From NCBI GenBank assembly GCA_003451595.1, contig DMDA01000103.1, positions 4,694 to 35,694 on the forward strand: a stretch of 31,001 nucleotides of DNA, read 5' to 3'. This document shows positions 15,968-24,500 of this stretch, one piece after another. Source of the DNA: Chloroflexota bacterium (GTDB lineage Bacteria > Chloroflexota > Anaerolineae > Caldilineales > Caldilineaceae). The first letter of the stretch is position 1, and every line of letters begins with the position of its first letter. The translations under genes were made by a program, and so were the position numbers. The notes below the pieces were generated by a model. It was given only the letters and a program-made list of their open reading frames with translations, made no database searches and was not told the DNA's origin.

Positions 15968-17188
15968 ATGGAGACTCCCCAGAAGTATGCCTTGGTTGGT
16001 GCAGGCGTGCGCGGGCTGGAGATGTTTGCGCGGCCGTTGGTCGAGCGCTTTAGCGACCACGCGCAGTTGGTCGGCGTCTATGACCCGAATCCGGTGCGCG
16101 CCCGCTATGTCAGCGACCGCTGCGGCGGCGTCGCGGTCTTTGGCGACTTCGACACGATGTTGGTCGCCACCCATCCCGATGTCGTGATCGTGGCGACCAT
16201 TGACCGCTGGCATCACGACTACATCCTGCGCAGTCTGGCGGCGGGCTGCGACGTGCTCTGCGAAAAACCGTTGGCTATCGACACAGAGCAGGTGCGCGCT
16301 ATCCTCGCCGCCGAAGCGCACAGCGGGCGCAAAGTCACCGTCACCTTCAACCTGCGTTTTGCCCCACTCATGGTGCGCGTGAAGGAACTGGTGCAGCAGG
16401 GCGCCATCGGGCGCGTGCTTGCCGTTGACCTGGCGTGGTGGCTGGATCGGCAGCACGGCGCCGACTACTTCCGCCGCTGGCATCGCCGCCTGGAAAACTC
16501 CGGCGGGCTGCTAGTGCACAAGGCGACGCATCACTTCGACCTGGTCAACTGGTGGGTGGACGACGAACCCGCAGTCGTCTTTGCCAACGGGCAGCGGCTG
16601 GTCTACGGCCCGACGCGCGCCGAACGGGGCGTGCGCTGCACCGGTTGCCCGCACCACACGCACTGTGAGTTCGCTATTGACCTGAACGCAGATTCGCTGT
16701 TGCGCAGTCTCTACGCAGAGGCGGAAGCGGTGGACGGCTACTGGCGCGACGGCTGCGTCTTCGCCGAGGAGATCGACATCTGGGACACGATGAGCGTCAG
16801 CGTGCGCTACCGCGGCGGTGCGCTGCTCACCTATGCGCTCAACGCTTACAGTCCGTATGAAGGTTGGCGCGCCACACTTACCGGCACGGCTGGGCGCATC
16901 GAGGTCGGCGAGGCGTTGAGTGGACTGCCCGCGCAGACGCCCCAGCAGACGCTGACCGTGTGCGATCTGCGCGGGGAGCAGGTTGTCCACACCCTCCCCA
17001 AAGTCGAAGGTGGACACGGCGGCAGCGACGCCCGGCTGCAGGCAGAGTTGTTTGGTGAGCGCCGCAGCGACGACCCACTGCACCAGATGGCGGATGCACA
17101 CGCCGGCGCACGATCCGTGCAGATCGGTGCGGCGGCGAACCGGTCGATCCGCAGCGGTCAACCGGTGGAGGTCGAGCTGGATGAGTAG
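15968..17188 (+). CDS. Gfo/Idh/MocA-family oxidoreductase 2 with cysteine-rich insert
   Basis: The start chosen is ATG 15968 (METPQKYALVGAGVRG), which places the Rossmann strand at the usual position; ATG 15944 is an alternative, and neither has a clear ribosome-binding site. The product has 406 residues. E99-K-P101 (CEKPLAI) and KATHHFDLVNWW (about 185-196) are family signatures. After these comes an insert with C224-x2-C227-x5-C233 and a further C263, suggesting a structural metal site, which is unusual against the plain family fold. It likely oxidises an amino sugar or a derivative in the same pathway as oxidoreductase 1. Its last 8 bases overlap nagA, so the two are coupled. Confidence 0.87.
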   Translation: METPQKYALVGAGVRGLEMFARPLVERFSDHAQLVGVYDPNPVRARYVSDRCGGVAVFGDFDTMLVATHPDVVIVATIDRWHHDYILRSLAAGCDVLCEKPLAIDTEQVRAILAAEAHSGRKVTVTFNLRFAPLMVRVKELVQQGAIGRVLAVDLAWWLDRQHGADYFRRWHRRLENSGGLLVHKATHHFDLVNWWVDDEPAVVFANGQRLVYGPTRAERGVRCTGCPHHTHCEFAIDLNADSLLRSLYAEAEAVDGYWRDGCVFAEEIDIWDTMSVSVRYRGGALLTYALNAYSPYEGWRATLTGTAGRIEVGEALSGLPAQTPQQTLTVCDLRGEQVVHTLPKVEGGHGGSDARLQAELFGERRSDDPLHQMADAHAGARSVQIGAAANRSIRSGQPVEVELDE

Positions 17189-18374
17189 ATGCGATCGCTT
17201 TGCCATTGTCAACGGGCGGCTGGCGTTGCCGGATCGCATCGTCGAAGGTCAGGCGTTGATCATTGCTGCGGGCAAGATCGCCGGCGTTGCACCACTCGCT
17301 GCGTTCGATCCCACGCTGCCGCGTTTCGACGCCGGTGGCCGCCTGGTGACGCCGGGATTGATCGACATCCACATCCACGGCGCGCTGGGACACACTTTCA
17401 ACGAGCCGACGCCTGCCGCGTTTGCCGCGATCACGCGGCTGCTGGCGCAGCACGGCGTGACGAGCCTGCTGGCAACAACCGCCACCGACACGCTAGAGAA
17501 CTTGACGGCGGTGCTGGCGTTTGCGCGCACGTGGATGCAGACGCCAACGGATGGTCAGCACGCCCAGCTTCTCGGCGTCCACGTGGAGGGGCCGTATTTT
17601 CATCCAGCGCAAGCAGGCGCACAGAATCCCGCCTACTTGCGCACGCCCGACGACGGCAGCGCCGCACAACTGCTTGCCCAAGCCAACGTGATCCGCATCT
17701 TCACCTTTGCGCCGGAACTGCCGGGCGCGCTGGCATTGACGCGCACGCTCCGTCAGCACGGCATTGTGGCGGCGGCGGGACACAGCACCGCGCAGGAAAA
17801 GCACGTGCTCCCCTGCATCGAAGCCGGTCTCAGCCATTGCATTCATCTGTGGAGTGCGCAATCGACCACCGTGCGCGAAGGGCCGTGGCGGCGACCGGGG
17901 CTGCTCGAAGTCTCGCTGACGGACGAACGCTTGACCGGTGAGATCATCGCCGACGGCAAGCACCTGCCGCCGACATTGCTGAAGCTGGCGTATCGTTGCC
18001 TGGGGCCAGATCGACTCTGCGTTGTCTCGGATGCAACCAGCGGCGCCGGGCTACCCGAAGGCAGCCGCTTTTTCATGGCTGGGGCGGAGTACGAAGTCGC
18101 CGACGGCGTGGGCATGATGCTTGACCGCACCAGCTTCGCGGGCAGCACGACGCTGCTCGACCGGATGCTGGCGGTGCTGGTGGAGACGGTCGGCGTGCCC
18201 CTGGTGGAGGCGGTGCGCATGGCCACGTTGACGCCGGCGCGCGTGGCGGGCGTCGCCGATCGCAAGGGCAGCCTGGAAGCAGGCAAGGACGCCGACCTCG
18301 CCATCTTCGACCCAGGCTTCCAGCCGTGGCGCACGCTGATCGGCGGGCGATGGGTCGATGGCGATGCAAGTTGA
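17181..18374 (+). CDS. nagA: N-acetylglucosamine-6-phosphate deacetylase
   Basis: The 397-residue product starts at ATG 17181, within the end of the previous gene, with GGAGGT at 17167-17172. It is an amidohydrolase with the metal site D62-x-H64-x-H66-G, the E136-G-P138 motif, H201 (AGHST), H222 (CIHLW), D258-GKH261 and the catalytic D284 in VSDAT, in the same order as E. coli NagA (E131, H195, H216, D273). It removes acetate from GlcNAc-6-phosphate to give glucosamine-6-phosphate. The usual HLFNAM and SDAM-PAG sequences read HLWSAQ and SDATSGAG, so this is a divergent branch and another N-acyl sugar phosphate is possible. It is upstream of the NagB-like gene, as expected. Confidence 0.9.
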   Translation: MSRCDRFAIVNGRLALPDRIVEGQALIIAAGKIAGVAPLAAFDPTLPRFDAGGRLVTPGLIDIHIHGALGHTFNEPTPAAFAAITRLLAQHGVTSLLATTATDTLENLTAVLAFARTWMQTPTDGQHAQLLGVHVEGPYFHPAQAGAQNPAYLRTPDDGSAAQLLAQANVIRIFTFAPELPGALALTRTLRQHGIVAAAGHSTAQEKHVLPCIEAGLSHCIHLWSAQSTTVREGPWRRPGLLEVSLTDERLTGEIIADGKHLPPTLLKLAYRCLGPDRLCVVSDATSGAGLPEGSRFFMAGAEYEVADGVGMMLDRTSFAGSTTLLDRMLAVLVETVGVPLVEAVRMATLTPARVAGVADRKGSLEAGKDADLAIFDPGFQPWRTLIGGRWVDGDAS

Positions 18375-18382
18375 AGAATCGC

Positions 18383-18460
18383 ACGCGGATGACGCGGATG
18401 TTGCGGATTCACGCAGATCGAAAAATCCGCGCTGATCCGCCCGATCCGCGTCATCCGCGT
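18383..18460. repeat. 36-bp-arm hairpin of ATCCGCG words
   Basis: Bases 18383-18418 pair with 18425-18460 around a six-base loop CGAAAA. The outer 17 pairs (ACGCGGATGACGCGGAT against its complement) are perfect and the inner ones are imperfect. There is no T-run after it. It sits between nagA and the NagB-like gene, ending 18 bases before the latter's AGGAG. Confidence 0.9.
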
Positions 18461-18490
18461 CCCATCAGAGATTATTTACAGGAGATCACC

Positions 18491-19273
18491 ATGCAGGCAA
18501 CACAACCATTGCGCACCTTTCAGGTTGACCGGCTGCCGGTCGCCGTCTATGCCAGCAACGCGGCGTTGGGCGCGGCGGCGGCGGAGGACGCCCGCCGCCT
18601 GATCCAGGCTGCGATTGCCGAACGCGGCGAGGCGCGCATCATCCTCGCCACCGGAAACTCACAGTTGAGCTTTCTCCACGCCCTGCGTGAATTGGATGGC
18701 ATCGAATGGCGCAAGGTCACGGTTTTTCACATGGACGAATACGTCGGCATCGACCCGACGCATCCAGCCAGCTTCCCGCGCTTCCTACACGAGCACATCA
18801 TCGACTATGTGCAGCCGGGCAAGTTCTATCCTGTGCCGGGGCGACCGGCGGATGTGGCGCAAGCCTGCCGTGAATACGAGGCGTTGCTGCGCAGCGGGCC
18901 GCTCGACCTGGTGGCGCTGGGTTGGGGCGAAAACGGACACATCGCCTTCAACGACCCGCCCTTCGCCGATTTTGCCGATCCGGTGTGGGTGAAGGTGGTC
19001 GAACTAGCCGAAGCCAGCCGTCGCCAGCAGGTGGGCGAAGGGCACTTCGCAACCCTCGCCGACGTGCCAACGCACGCCATTACCCTGACTGTGCCGGCGC
19101 TGCTCGCGCCGCGCGCCATCCTCGCCATCGTGCCGGAAGCGCGCAAGGCCGAGGCGGTGCGCGCGTGCCTGACCGAGCCGGTCAGCCCGGATCGCCCCGG
19201 GTCAGTGCTGCGCACGGTGGATCATGCACGGTTGTATCTGGATGTGGATTCGGCGCACGCCTATTTGAGTTGA
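18491..19273 (+). CDS. nagB: Glucosamine-6-phosphate deaminase-like protein
   Basis: The 260-residue product starts at ATG 18491, with AGGAG at 18479-18483. NagB features are the phosphate loop ILATGNSQLSF, the catalytic Asp82 in VFHMDEYVG, and GWGENGHIAFNDP (145-156). It would convert glucosamine-6-phosphate to fructose-6-phosphate and ammonia, completing the NagA step. Compared with E. coli NagB (N-D141-G-H143...E148), the Asp141 position is Asn148 and Glu148 is Asp155, while His150 is kept. This GENGHIAFND version recurs in a NagB-like subgroup, so a related substrate is possible. It is the last gene of the locus. Confidence 0.82.
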   Translation: MQATQPLRTFQVDRLPVAVYASNAALGAAAAEDARRLIQAAIAERGEARIILATGNSQLSFLHALRELDGIEWRKVTVFHMDEYVGIDPTHPASFPRFLHEHIIDYVQPGKFYPVPGRPADVAQACREYEALLRSGPLDLVALGWGENGHIAFNDPPFADFADPVWVKVVELAEASRRQQVGEGHFATLADVPTHAITLTVPALLAPRAILAIVPEARKAEAVRACLTEPVSPDRPGSVLRTVDHARLYLDVDSAHAYLS

Positions 19274-19288
19274 GCGATAGCGCAGAAT

Positions 19289-19558
19289 CTATCGGACACC
19301 GATTCCAATCTGCCTGCGCACATCCTTCGCTGTCTCCATCGTGCGCAGATGCGCCAGCGGGTGTAGTTCGCCGCTGCGTAGATCGAGGGCATCGATGCCC
19401 ACTTTGATGCCTTGCTCGAACCGCGCTGGCGACAGCACGCCAGCAACCTCCAGTCCTGCGCTCCGGGCAGCGTCGATCTGTGTGCGGCAGTAGGTTGTCT
19501 TGCCGCAACCGATCGCACCGGTGACAAGGGTGATCTGCCGACGCTGCGTCATGTCCAT
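19289..19558 (-). pseudogene. Truncated P-loop NTPase
   Basis: Starting at ATG 19558 on the minus strand (second ATG at 19552), 89 residues are encoded. The opening ITLVTGAIGCGKTTYC is a Walker A P-loop, followed by AGLEVAGVLSPARFEQGIKVGIDALDLRSGE-HPLA, which matches a family of small nucleotide-binding proteins usually about twice this length. The Walker B region and the C-terminal half are missing: after HPLAHLR the sequence diverges and stops 15 bases from the end of nagB. I take it to be a truncated remnant, though a genuinely short protein cannot be excluded. Confidence 0.6.
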
Positions 19559-19621
19559 AAAACCTGCTTCCTGCCCTCGACTTCGACCAAACGTATCGGC
19601 AATTGATAGATGAGGTGTTTC

Positions 19622-19918
19622 ATGATCACAACCGAAAAGGTCACGCTTACTTTGCCGGCGGACTTGGTGGCTACTCTGCGTAGCATGGCGCCATCGCGCC
19701 GACAAAGCCAGTTTGTCGCCGAGGCGCTGCGCGCCTACATTGCCGAACAACAGCGCAAGTCTCTGCGCGAACGGTTGATCGCAGGCTATCAGGCAAACGC
19801 GGCGGATGATGCTGTACTGGCTGCCGAATGGGCCGCAGCGGAGGACGAAGCATGGGACAAAATTGAGCCATATCCCGGAGCAGAGTCGACTGATGACACA
19901 ACCTATTCGACGCGGTGA
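19622..19918 (+). CDS. Ribbon-helix-helix antitoxin of a MazF-type module
   Basis: The 98-residue product starts at ATG 19622, with TGAGGTG about six bases before; an upstream ATG at 19610 is less likely. The N-terminal part (VTLTLPADLVATLR, then SRRQSQFVAEALRAYI) is a classic ribbon-helix-helix DNA-binding fold. The C-terminal region (AADDAVLAAEWAAAEDEAWDKIE) is acidic and likely unstructured, as in antitoxins that block MazF. It overlaps the toxin gene by 26 bases, so the two are coupled. It would repress its own operon. Confidence 0.85.
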   Translation: MITTEKVTLTLPADLVATLRSMAPSRRQSQFVAEALRAYIAEQQRKSLRERLIAGYQANAADDAVLAAEWAAAEDEAWDKIEPYPGAESTDDTTYSTR

Positions 19919-20246
19919 CATCTTTACTGTCGACTTGGAGCCGGTGCGCAGTTCGGAGCCAGGGAAAGTGTGTCCTGCACTGGTTATCCAAAATGATATC
20001 GGCAATCGCTACAGCCCTACGGTGATTGTGGCTGCCATCACGTCCGGGAGCCGCGTTCACTTCGATGTCAACGTATCTATCAAAGCGCCAGAAGGTGGCT
20101 TGACCAATGATTCGGTCGTGTTGCTTAACCAGATTCGCACCGTGGACAAGTCGCGATTAGGGAGATATTGGGGGCATGTTTCCGCACAAACCATGGAGCA
20201 GGTCGATGAAGCAATCAAGATCAGTCTCGGATTGATTCCGATCTGA
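19893..20246 (+). CDS. mazF: MazF/PemK-family endoribonuclease toxin
   Basis: The 117-residue product starts at ATG 19893, inside the antitoxin gene. Family marks are RRGDIFTVDLEPVRSSEPGKVCPALVIQND, the conserved R-P-LVI-N region with Cys in place of Arg before Pro, then VIVAAITS, and DSVVLLNQIRTVDKSRL, which carries the Arg/Thr of the active site. It should be an mRNA interferase. It belongs to a different subgroup from the MazF at 5536 and is paired with a ribbon-helix-helix rather than an AbrB antitoxin. No attC-like site borders it. Confidence 0.9.
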   Translation: MTQPIRRGDIFTVDLEPVRSSEPGKVCPALVIQNDIGNRYSPTVIVAAITSGSRVHFDVNVSIKAPEGGLTNDSVVLLNQIRTVDKSRLGRYWGHVSAQTMEQVDEAIKISLGLIPI

Positions 20247-20348
20247 TCGCTGCATCACCTGCTCCCGTCTTCTCGTTTCCCGGATCAAACTCGCCTGCTA
20301 CGTGTCAACTACATCCGTTTGCTCTGCCATGAACCATGCGATCTAGCC

Positions 20349-21209
20349 TCACAGTCCGCTGAGCTGCCACAGCCGATCCATCGCCTGTGAGACCTCGCGC
20401 GCCGCCGCTTGCGGATTCTCTGCCGCGATGGCGTTGAGGCGCTGGCTGAAGGGTTCGGTCGTTACGGGGCCATCGTAGCCCAGCGCGGCGAGCTTGCGCA
20501 TGAAGCCCACCAGGTCGATGACGCCGGTCTCCAGTGGCAGGCAGCGCACCAGGTCCGCCTGCTCCTCGCGCGGAATGCCTGCCGGTGCATCGTTGATGTG
20601 GACGACCACGACATCGGCCGCTGTCAGCGCGTCGAGCGCAGCCATGTCGTCCCCGGACGTGTACAGGTGATACGCGTCCAACAGCAAGCCGACGTTGCCC
20701 GTGCCGATGTCGCGCACCAACGCCATCATCTCGCCCAGCGAACTGATGAAGCGGTGCGCATGCGACGCCCACAAGTGGCGCGGCCCCAGGAATTCGATGC
20801 CGAGCCGACAGCCGTGGTCGCGCAGGACGGCGGCGATGGGGCGGTAGCGGTCGATGTGCCACTGCAGATTCTCGGCGTAGGCGCGCGTCTCCGACCAGGA
20901 TGGGCACCAGGTCGCCGTGCGCGGGCAGCCCAACGCCGCGCCCAATGCTGCCAACTTTGGCAACTCTGCCAGGTCTTCCTGCCAGCGATCCTGATTCCAG
21001 GCGACCGGCAACCCCCATTGTCCGGCGCGCACGCCTGCCTGCGCAAAGAGATCGCGCACATAGTCGACGCCGTGCATATCCGCCAGCCCCGCGGCTTCGC
21101 GGATGTCGAAGTCGATGCCCGTGAAGCCGGTCGCCCGCGCCAGCGCGATCGTCTCCGCCAGGGAGAGGTTGCGGATGCCGATGGCGCCGGCGTTGAGATT
21201 CTTGAACAT
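20349..21209 (-). CDS. Sugar phosphate isomerase/epimerase-like TIM barrel
   Basis: The 286-residue product starts at minus-strand ATG 21209, with AGGAG eight bases before it. The layout (SLAETIALARATGFTGIDFDIRE, then LGIEFLGPRHL, VGLLLDAYHLYTSGDD, VVHINDAPAGIP, VTTEPFS) is that of xylose-isomerase-like TIM barrels such as IolE/IolI and hydroxypyruvate isomerases. Likely metal residues are the Glu of IEF, the Asp of LLDAYH, the His of VHIND and the Glu of TTEPF. It is distinct in sequence from the 13940 isomerase and on the opposite strand, so separately controlled. It may still serve the same sugar pathway. The substrate is unknown. Confidence 0.85.
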   Translation of the reverse strand: MFKNLNAGAIGIRNLSLAETIALARATGFTGIDFDIREAAGLADMHGVDYVRDLFAQAGVRAGQWGLPVAWNQDRWQEDLAELPKLAALGAALGCPRTATWCPSWSETRAYAENLQWHIDRYRPIAAVLRDHGCRLGIEFLGPRHLWASHAHRFISSLGEMMALVRDIGTGNVGLLLDAYHLYTSGDDMAALDALTAADVVVVHINDAPAGIPREEQADLVRCLPLETGVIDLVGFMRKLAALGYDGPVTTEPFSQRLNAIAAENPQAAAREVSQAMDRLWQLSGL

Positions 21210-21354
21210 GATGCTGCTCCTGTTTCTGGTTTGTTGTAAGTGCTACAAGCTGACTGCTCAACTTCAGTATAAAGCGGGAAGCGCTCGCCGGCGAAGCAGC
21301 GATCCCGATTCAGCACACCCTCTTTGGCGCCTTTGGCAGCGCGGCGCTGTGCTC

Positions 21355-21495
21355 ATGCCGGCGGACATCCCGGTAGCGCTGGTGGCTTTCCCGGCGCCCT
21401 ACATGCACACTCTGTTCGAGACCGGACATCTTGGCGATATCGAGGCGCTGACGGAATGGTTGTGTGCGGCTGCGCGCAAAGCGTTGGGGGCATAA
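21355..21495 (+). pseudogene. Orphan C-terminal coding fragment
   Basis: This open stretch encodes about 46 residues (PADIPVALVAFPAPYMHTLF, ETGHLGDIEALTEWL, then an alanine-rich end) that look like the last part of a real soluble alpha/beta protein. The upstream bases do not continue it convincingly, and the isomerase promoter region of the minus strand lies there. I do not recognise the family. It is followed by a hairpin with a T-rich tail, as expected if it was once the end of a gene. Confidence 0.45.
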
Positions 21496-21542
21496 GCCTC
21501 TGCGCGCTTGTGGCGGAACGCGGGGTGAAGTTATCGTTTGCA

Positions 21543-21588
21543 CCCCGGCAAGCAGTGCATCTGTGCTTGCCGGGGCGCACTCTTTTAT
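21543..21588 (+). terminator. Strong hairpin terminator
   Basis: CCCCGGCAAGCA (21543-21554) and TGCTTGCCGGGG (21564-21575) form a perfect 12-bp stem with a nine-base loop, followed on the plus strand by CTCTTTTAT. It fits termination in the plus direction, and also lies 9 bases beyond the stop of the large minus-strand gene. It may serve both directions, though the minus side lacks a T-run. Confidence 0.7.
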
Positions 21589-24500
21589 CGCGTCACAACG
21601 GGGAGGTAGAGTGCGTTCGCTTGCGGCGCACCGCTGGCGGTTACGTGCACAGTCACGCTGCCAGTGGTGGAATTGACGCCATCGCTGACGGTGTAACTGA
21701 ACGTGTCGTCGCCCTCAAAACCCGCCATCGGCGTATATGCGATCTTGTTGCCAGAGAGCGTCGCTTGCCCATGTGCGGGCTGGGTGACAGCCGTCAGGGT
21801 GAGCGCGTCGCCGTTGGGGTCCTGGTCATTCCCTAACACGTCCAGCAGGTAATTGGCGCCATTGCGTGCGACGGTGAAGACGTCGTTGTTCGCTTGCGGT
21901 GCATCACCTGCGATTACGTGCACAGTCACGCTGCCGTTGGTGGAATTGACGCCATCGCTGACCGTGTAACTGAACGTGTCGTCACCCGCAAAACCCGCCA
22001 TCGGCGTATATGCGATCTTGTTGCCAGAGAGCGTCGCTTGCCCATGTGCGGGCTGGGTGACAGCCGTCAAGGTGAGCGCGTCGCCGTTGGGGTCCTGGTC
22101 GTTCCCTAACACGTCCAGCAGGTAATTGGCGCCATTGCGCGCGACGGTGAAGACGTCGTTGTTCGCTTGCGGTGCATCACCTGCGGTTACGTGCACAGTC
22201 ACGCTGCCAGTGGTGGAATTGACGCCATCGCTGACCGTGTAACTGAACGTGTCGTCACCCGCAAAACCCGCCATCGGCGTATATGCGATCTTGTTGCCAG
22301 AGAGCGTCGCTTGCCCATGCGCAGGCTGGGTGACAGCCGTCAAGGTGAGCGCGTCGCCATTGGGGTCCTGGTCATTCCCTAACACGTCCAGGAGGTAATT
22401 GGCGCCATTGCGCGCGACGGTGAAGACGTCGTTGTTCGCTTGCGGTGCATCATTTGATCCTCCTGAAGATTGGCCAGCGAGACAGGGCGTCAGGTCGCGT
22501 GTGCGGTCGAGCGACGCTGCCGGTACGATGTAGTCAATCACCAACAGCCGATGCTGATAGCCGTAACTCGACTCTTCCACCACCTCGTAATAGTAAGGCT
22601 GGAAACCGTAACGACATTGCGCTGGCCAGTAGATCGGCTGCCCCGCGTGCGAGGCTGGGAAGCCCTGAACGCCGCCGTCGATCTCGAAGCCCTGCTGCCA
22701 GCTGAGCGTCCGCGATTCTGCGCGTCCAAAGCCGGTAGCGTACTCGTAGCTACCGCCTGTTTGGATTTTGGTTGGTATGATGCCGGCTTCCACGTCGAAT
22801 TCAGCGCCGATCCTGGCAGTGTGCGAAACCGAAGTCGCCGTTGTGCGGCTGGCGCCATTGGTCTGTGACAGCGCCCAGGAGAGCACGCTGTCGCCGCGAT
22901 CGATGCGCTCGTTCTGCAGCACGTTGTAGAGTGAACCATTCCAGAGCAGATTGCCGCGCTGGCGTATCGTTGTATATTGCTGACTGATTGGGTCAAAGAC
23001 GCTGACGTTGAACCATCCATCCACACCTGGCCGATATTTGCCGTCTTGCGTGGTGCTGGCATCGGGATCCCACACTGCGACGGGATACCGATCCGGTTCG
23101 ACATGGTTGGCGCCCAGAATCTGCACCTCTGCCAGACCCAACTCTCCCATGCCCGCCAGTTGCACACGCACATAGCGCCCGCGCATCGGCGCGTTGGCGC
23201 TGTCCGTTGCCTTGAGGTTGACCACCCGCCCGGCGACGCGCGGCCATTCAAGCGTGTGCACGCCTGCAGCATTCTTCAGCACCGTCGGGTCGTTGGAGAT
23301 CGTGCGCGGGTCTTCTTCTGAGATGAAAACGTAGAAATTTGCCAGCTCGTTCGCGCAGTTCGGATTTACACAACCCTGGTTGGTGCGATTCCAGAGGCGC
23401 ACCTTGCCGATCTCCTGGACACTGCCCAAATCAACTTGCCACCAAGGCGACTGCTCACGTTGCGTCAGTGCGATGGAATGAGCGTCGGCGGCGCCCTCCA
23501 TATTGTTGTCGAGCGCCAGGGCTGCCGTAGCAGTGGCGACGACACTGGACTGCAGTGCACTTTCGCCACGAAAGAGCGCCAGATTCGCCCAATCGCGCAC
23601 GATCGGCGTCCACTGTAGCTCGATGCCTGGTTTGGTGTCCCAGGCCGCCAGGCTCATTGACTCATTTTCCAGCCCCTGGTTCTGGCAGAAGCGCGCGGCG
23701 CCATCCAATGTCGCCCCATTCTTGACCAGTTGATATTGGAAGCAGTGATAACGCGTGGTGTCAGCAACGATGAAATCTTGAAAGTTCGACCAGCCCACCG
23801 AAAGCGACTGTCCAGTATTGGTGCTGTCGGTGCGCGTTTCCTCAGCCGCGTATTCATAGCCGGCCGTCAATTTGAGGCTGGCCTCGAAGGAATAGACCTG
23901 CCCTTCCACCCCCACGCCCACACCGAAGTAGCCCGATGCGCTGTGAGAATGAGAAGTCGTGAGCGAGCTTTCGTTGGTTGTTTCCTGGGAACGCGAGCGG
24001 CCGATAGAGCCGAACATATATTGTGCACCCTGGATGTTCTGCCAGTAGGGTGGCAAGAAAACCGCCGACGCCAGCTGTGGTTCGACGACTTCTTTGCATT
24101 TCAGGCTGCCGCCCGCAGCCGGTGCGTAAGCCGCCTTGAGCGAGTCATTATCCCAATCGCCTAACGCAACGCTGATGTTGGTGACGTTGGTGCGCCCTTC
24201 GGCGCCGTCGCGCCAGGCGCTTGCCACCTGTAGCCCGAACCCCGCTGTGATCACATCGGTTGCACGAATGACTTGCAGCCAACTTCCAGCGTCGCGGAAG
24301 GCAGCGACAATGTCGGCGCGCCCATCGCCATCCAGGTCGGCGGCATCGAGCGCCAGCGACCGCGCCATGGTGCGGAAGTTGTCGCTGCTTTGGATGTAGT
24401 TATGTTCCAACACGACGCTGGCTTCGGCATCCAACGTATGTAGCGTCAGCCCATACGATGTGCGTTCGTAGGCGACAACCACTTCGTCCAGCCCATCCGC

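Noticed and set aside
21618..22446. Regular repeats suggesting a CRISPR-like array
   Set aside because: The 273-bp period is fully coding on the minus strand and contains no spacers; it is an Ig-domain repeat.
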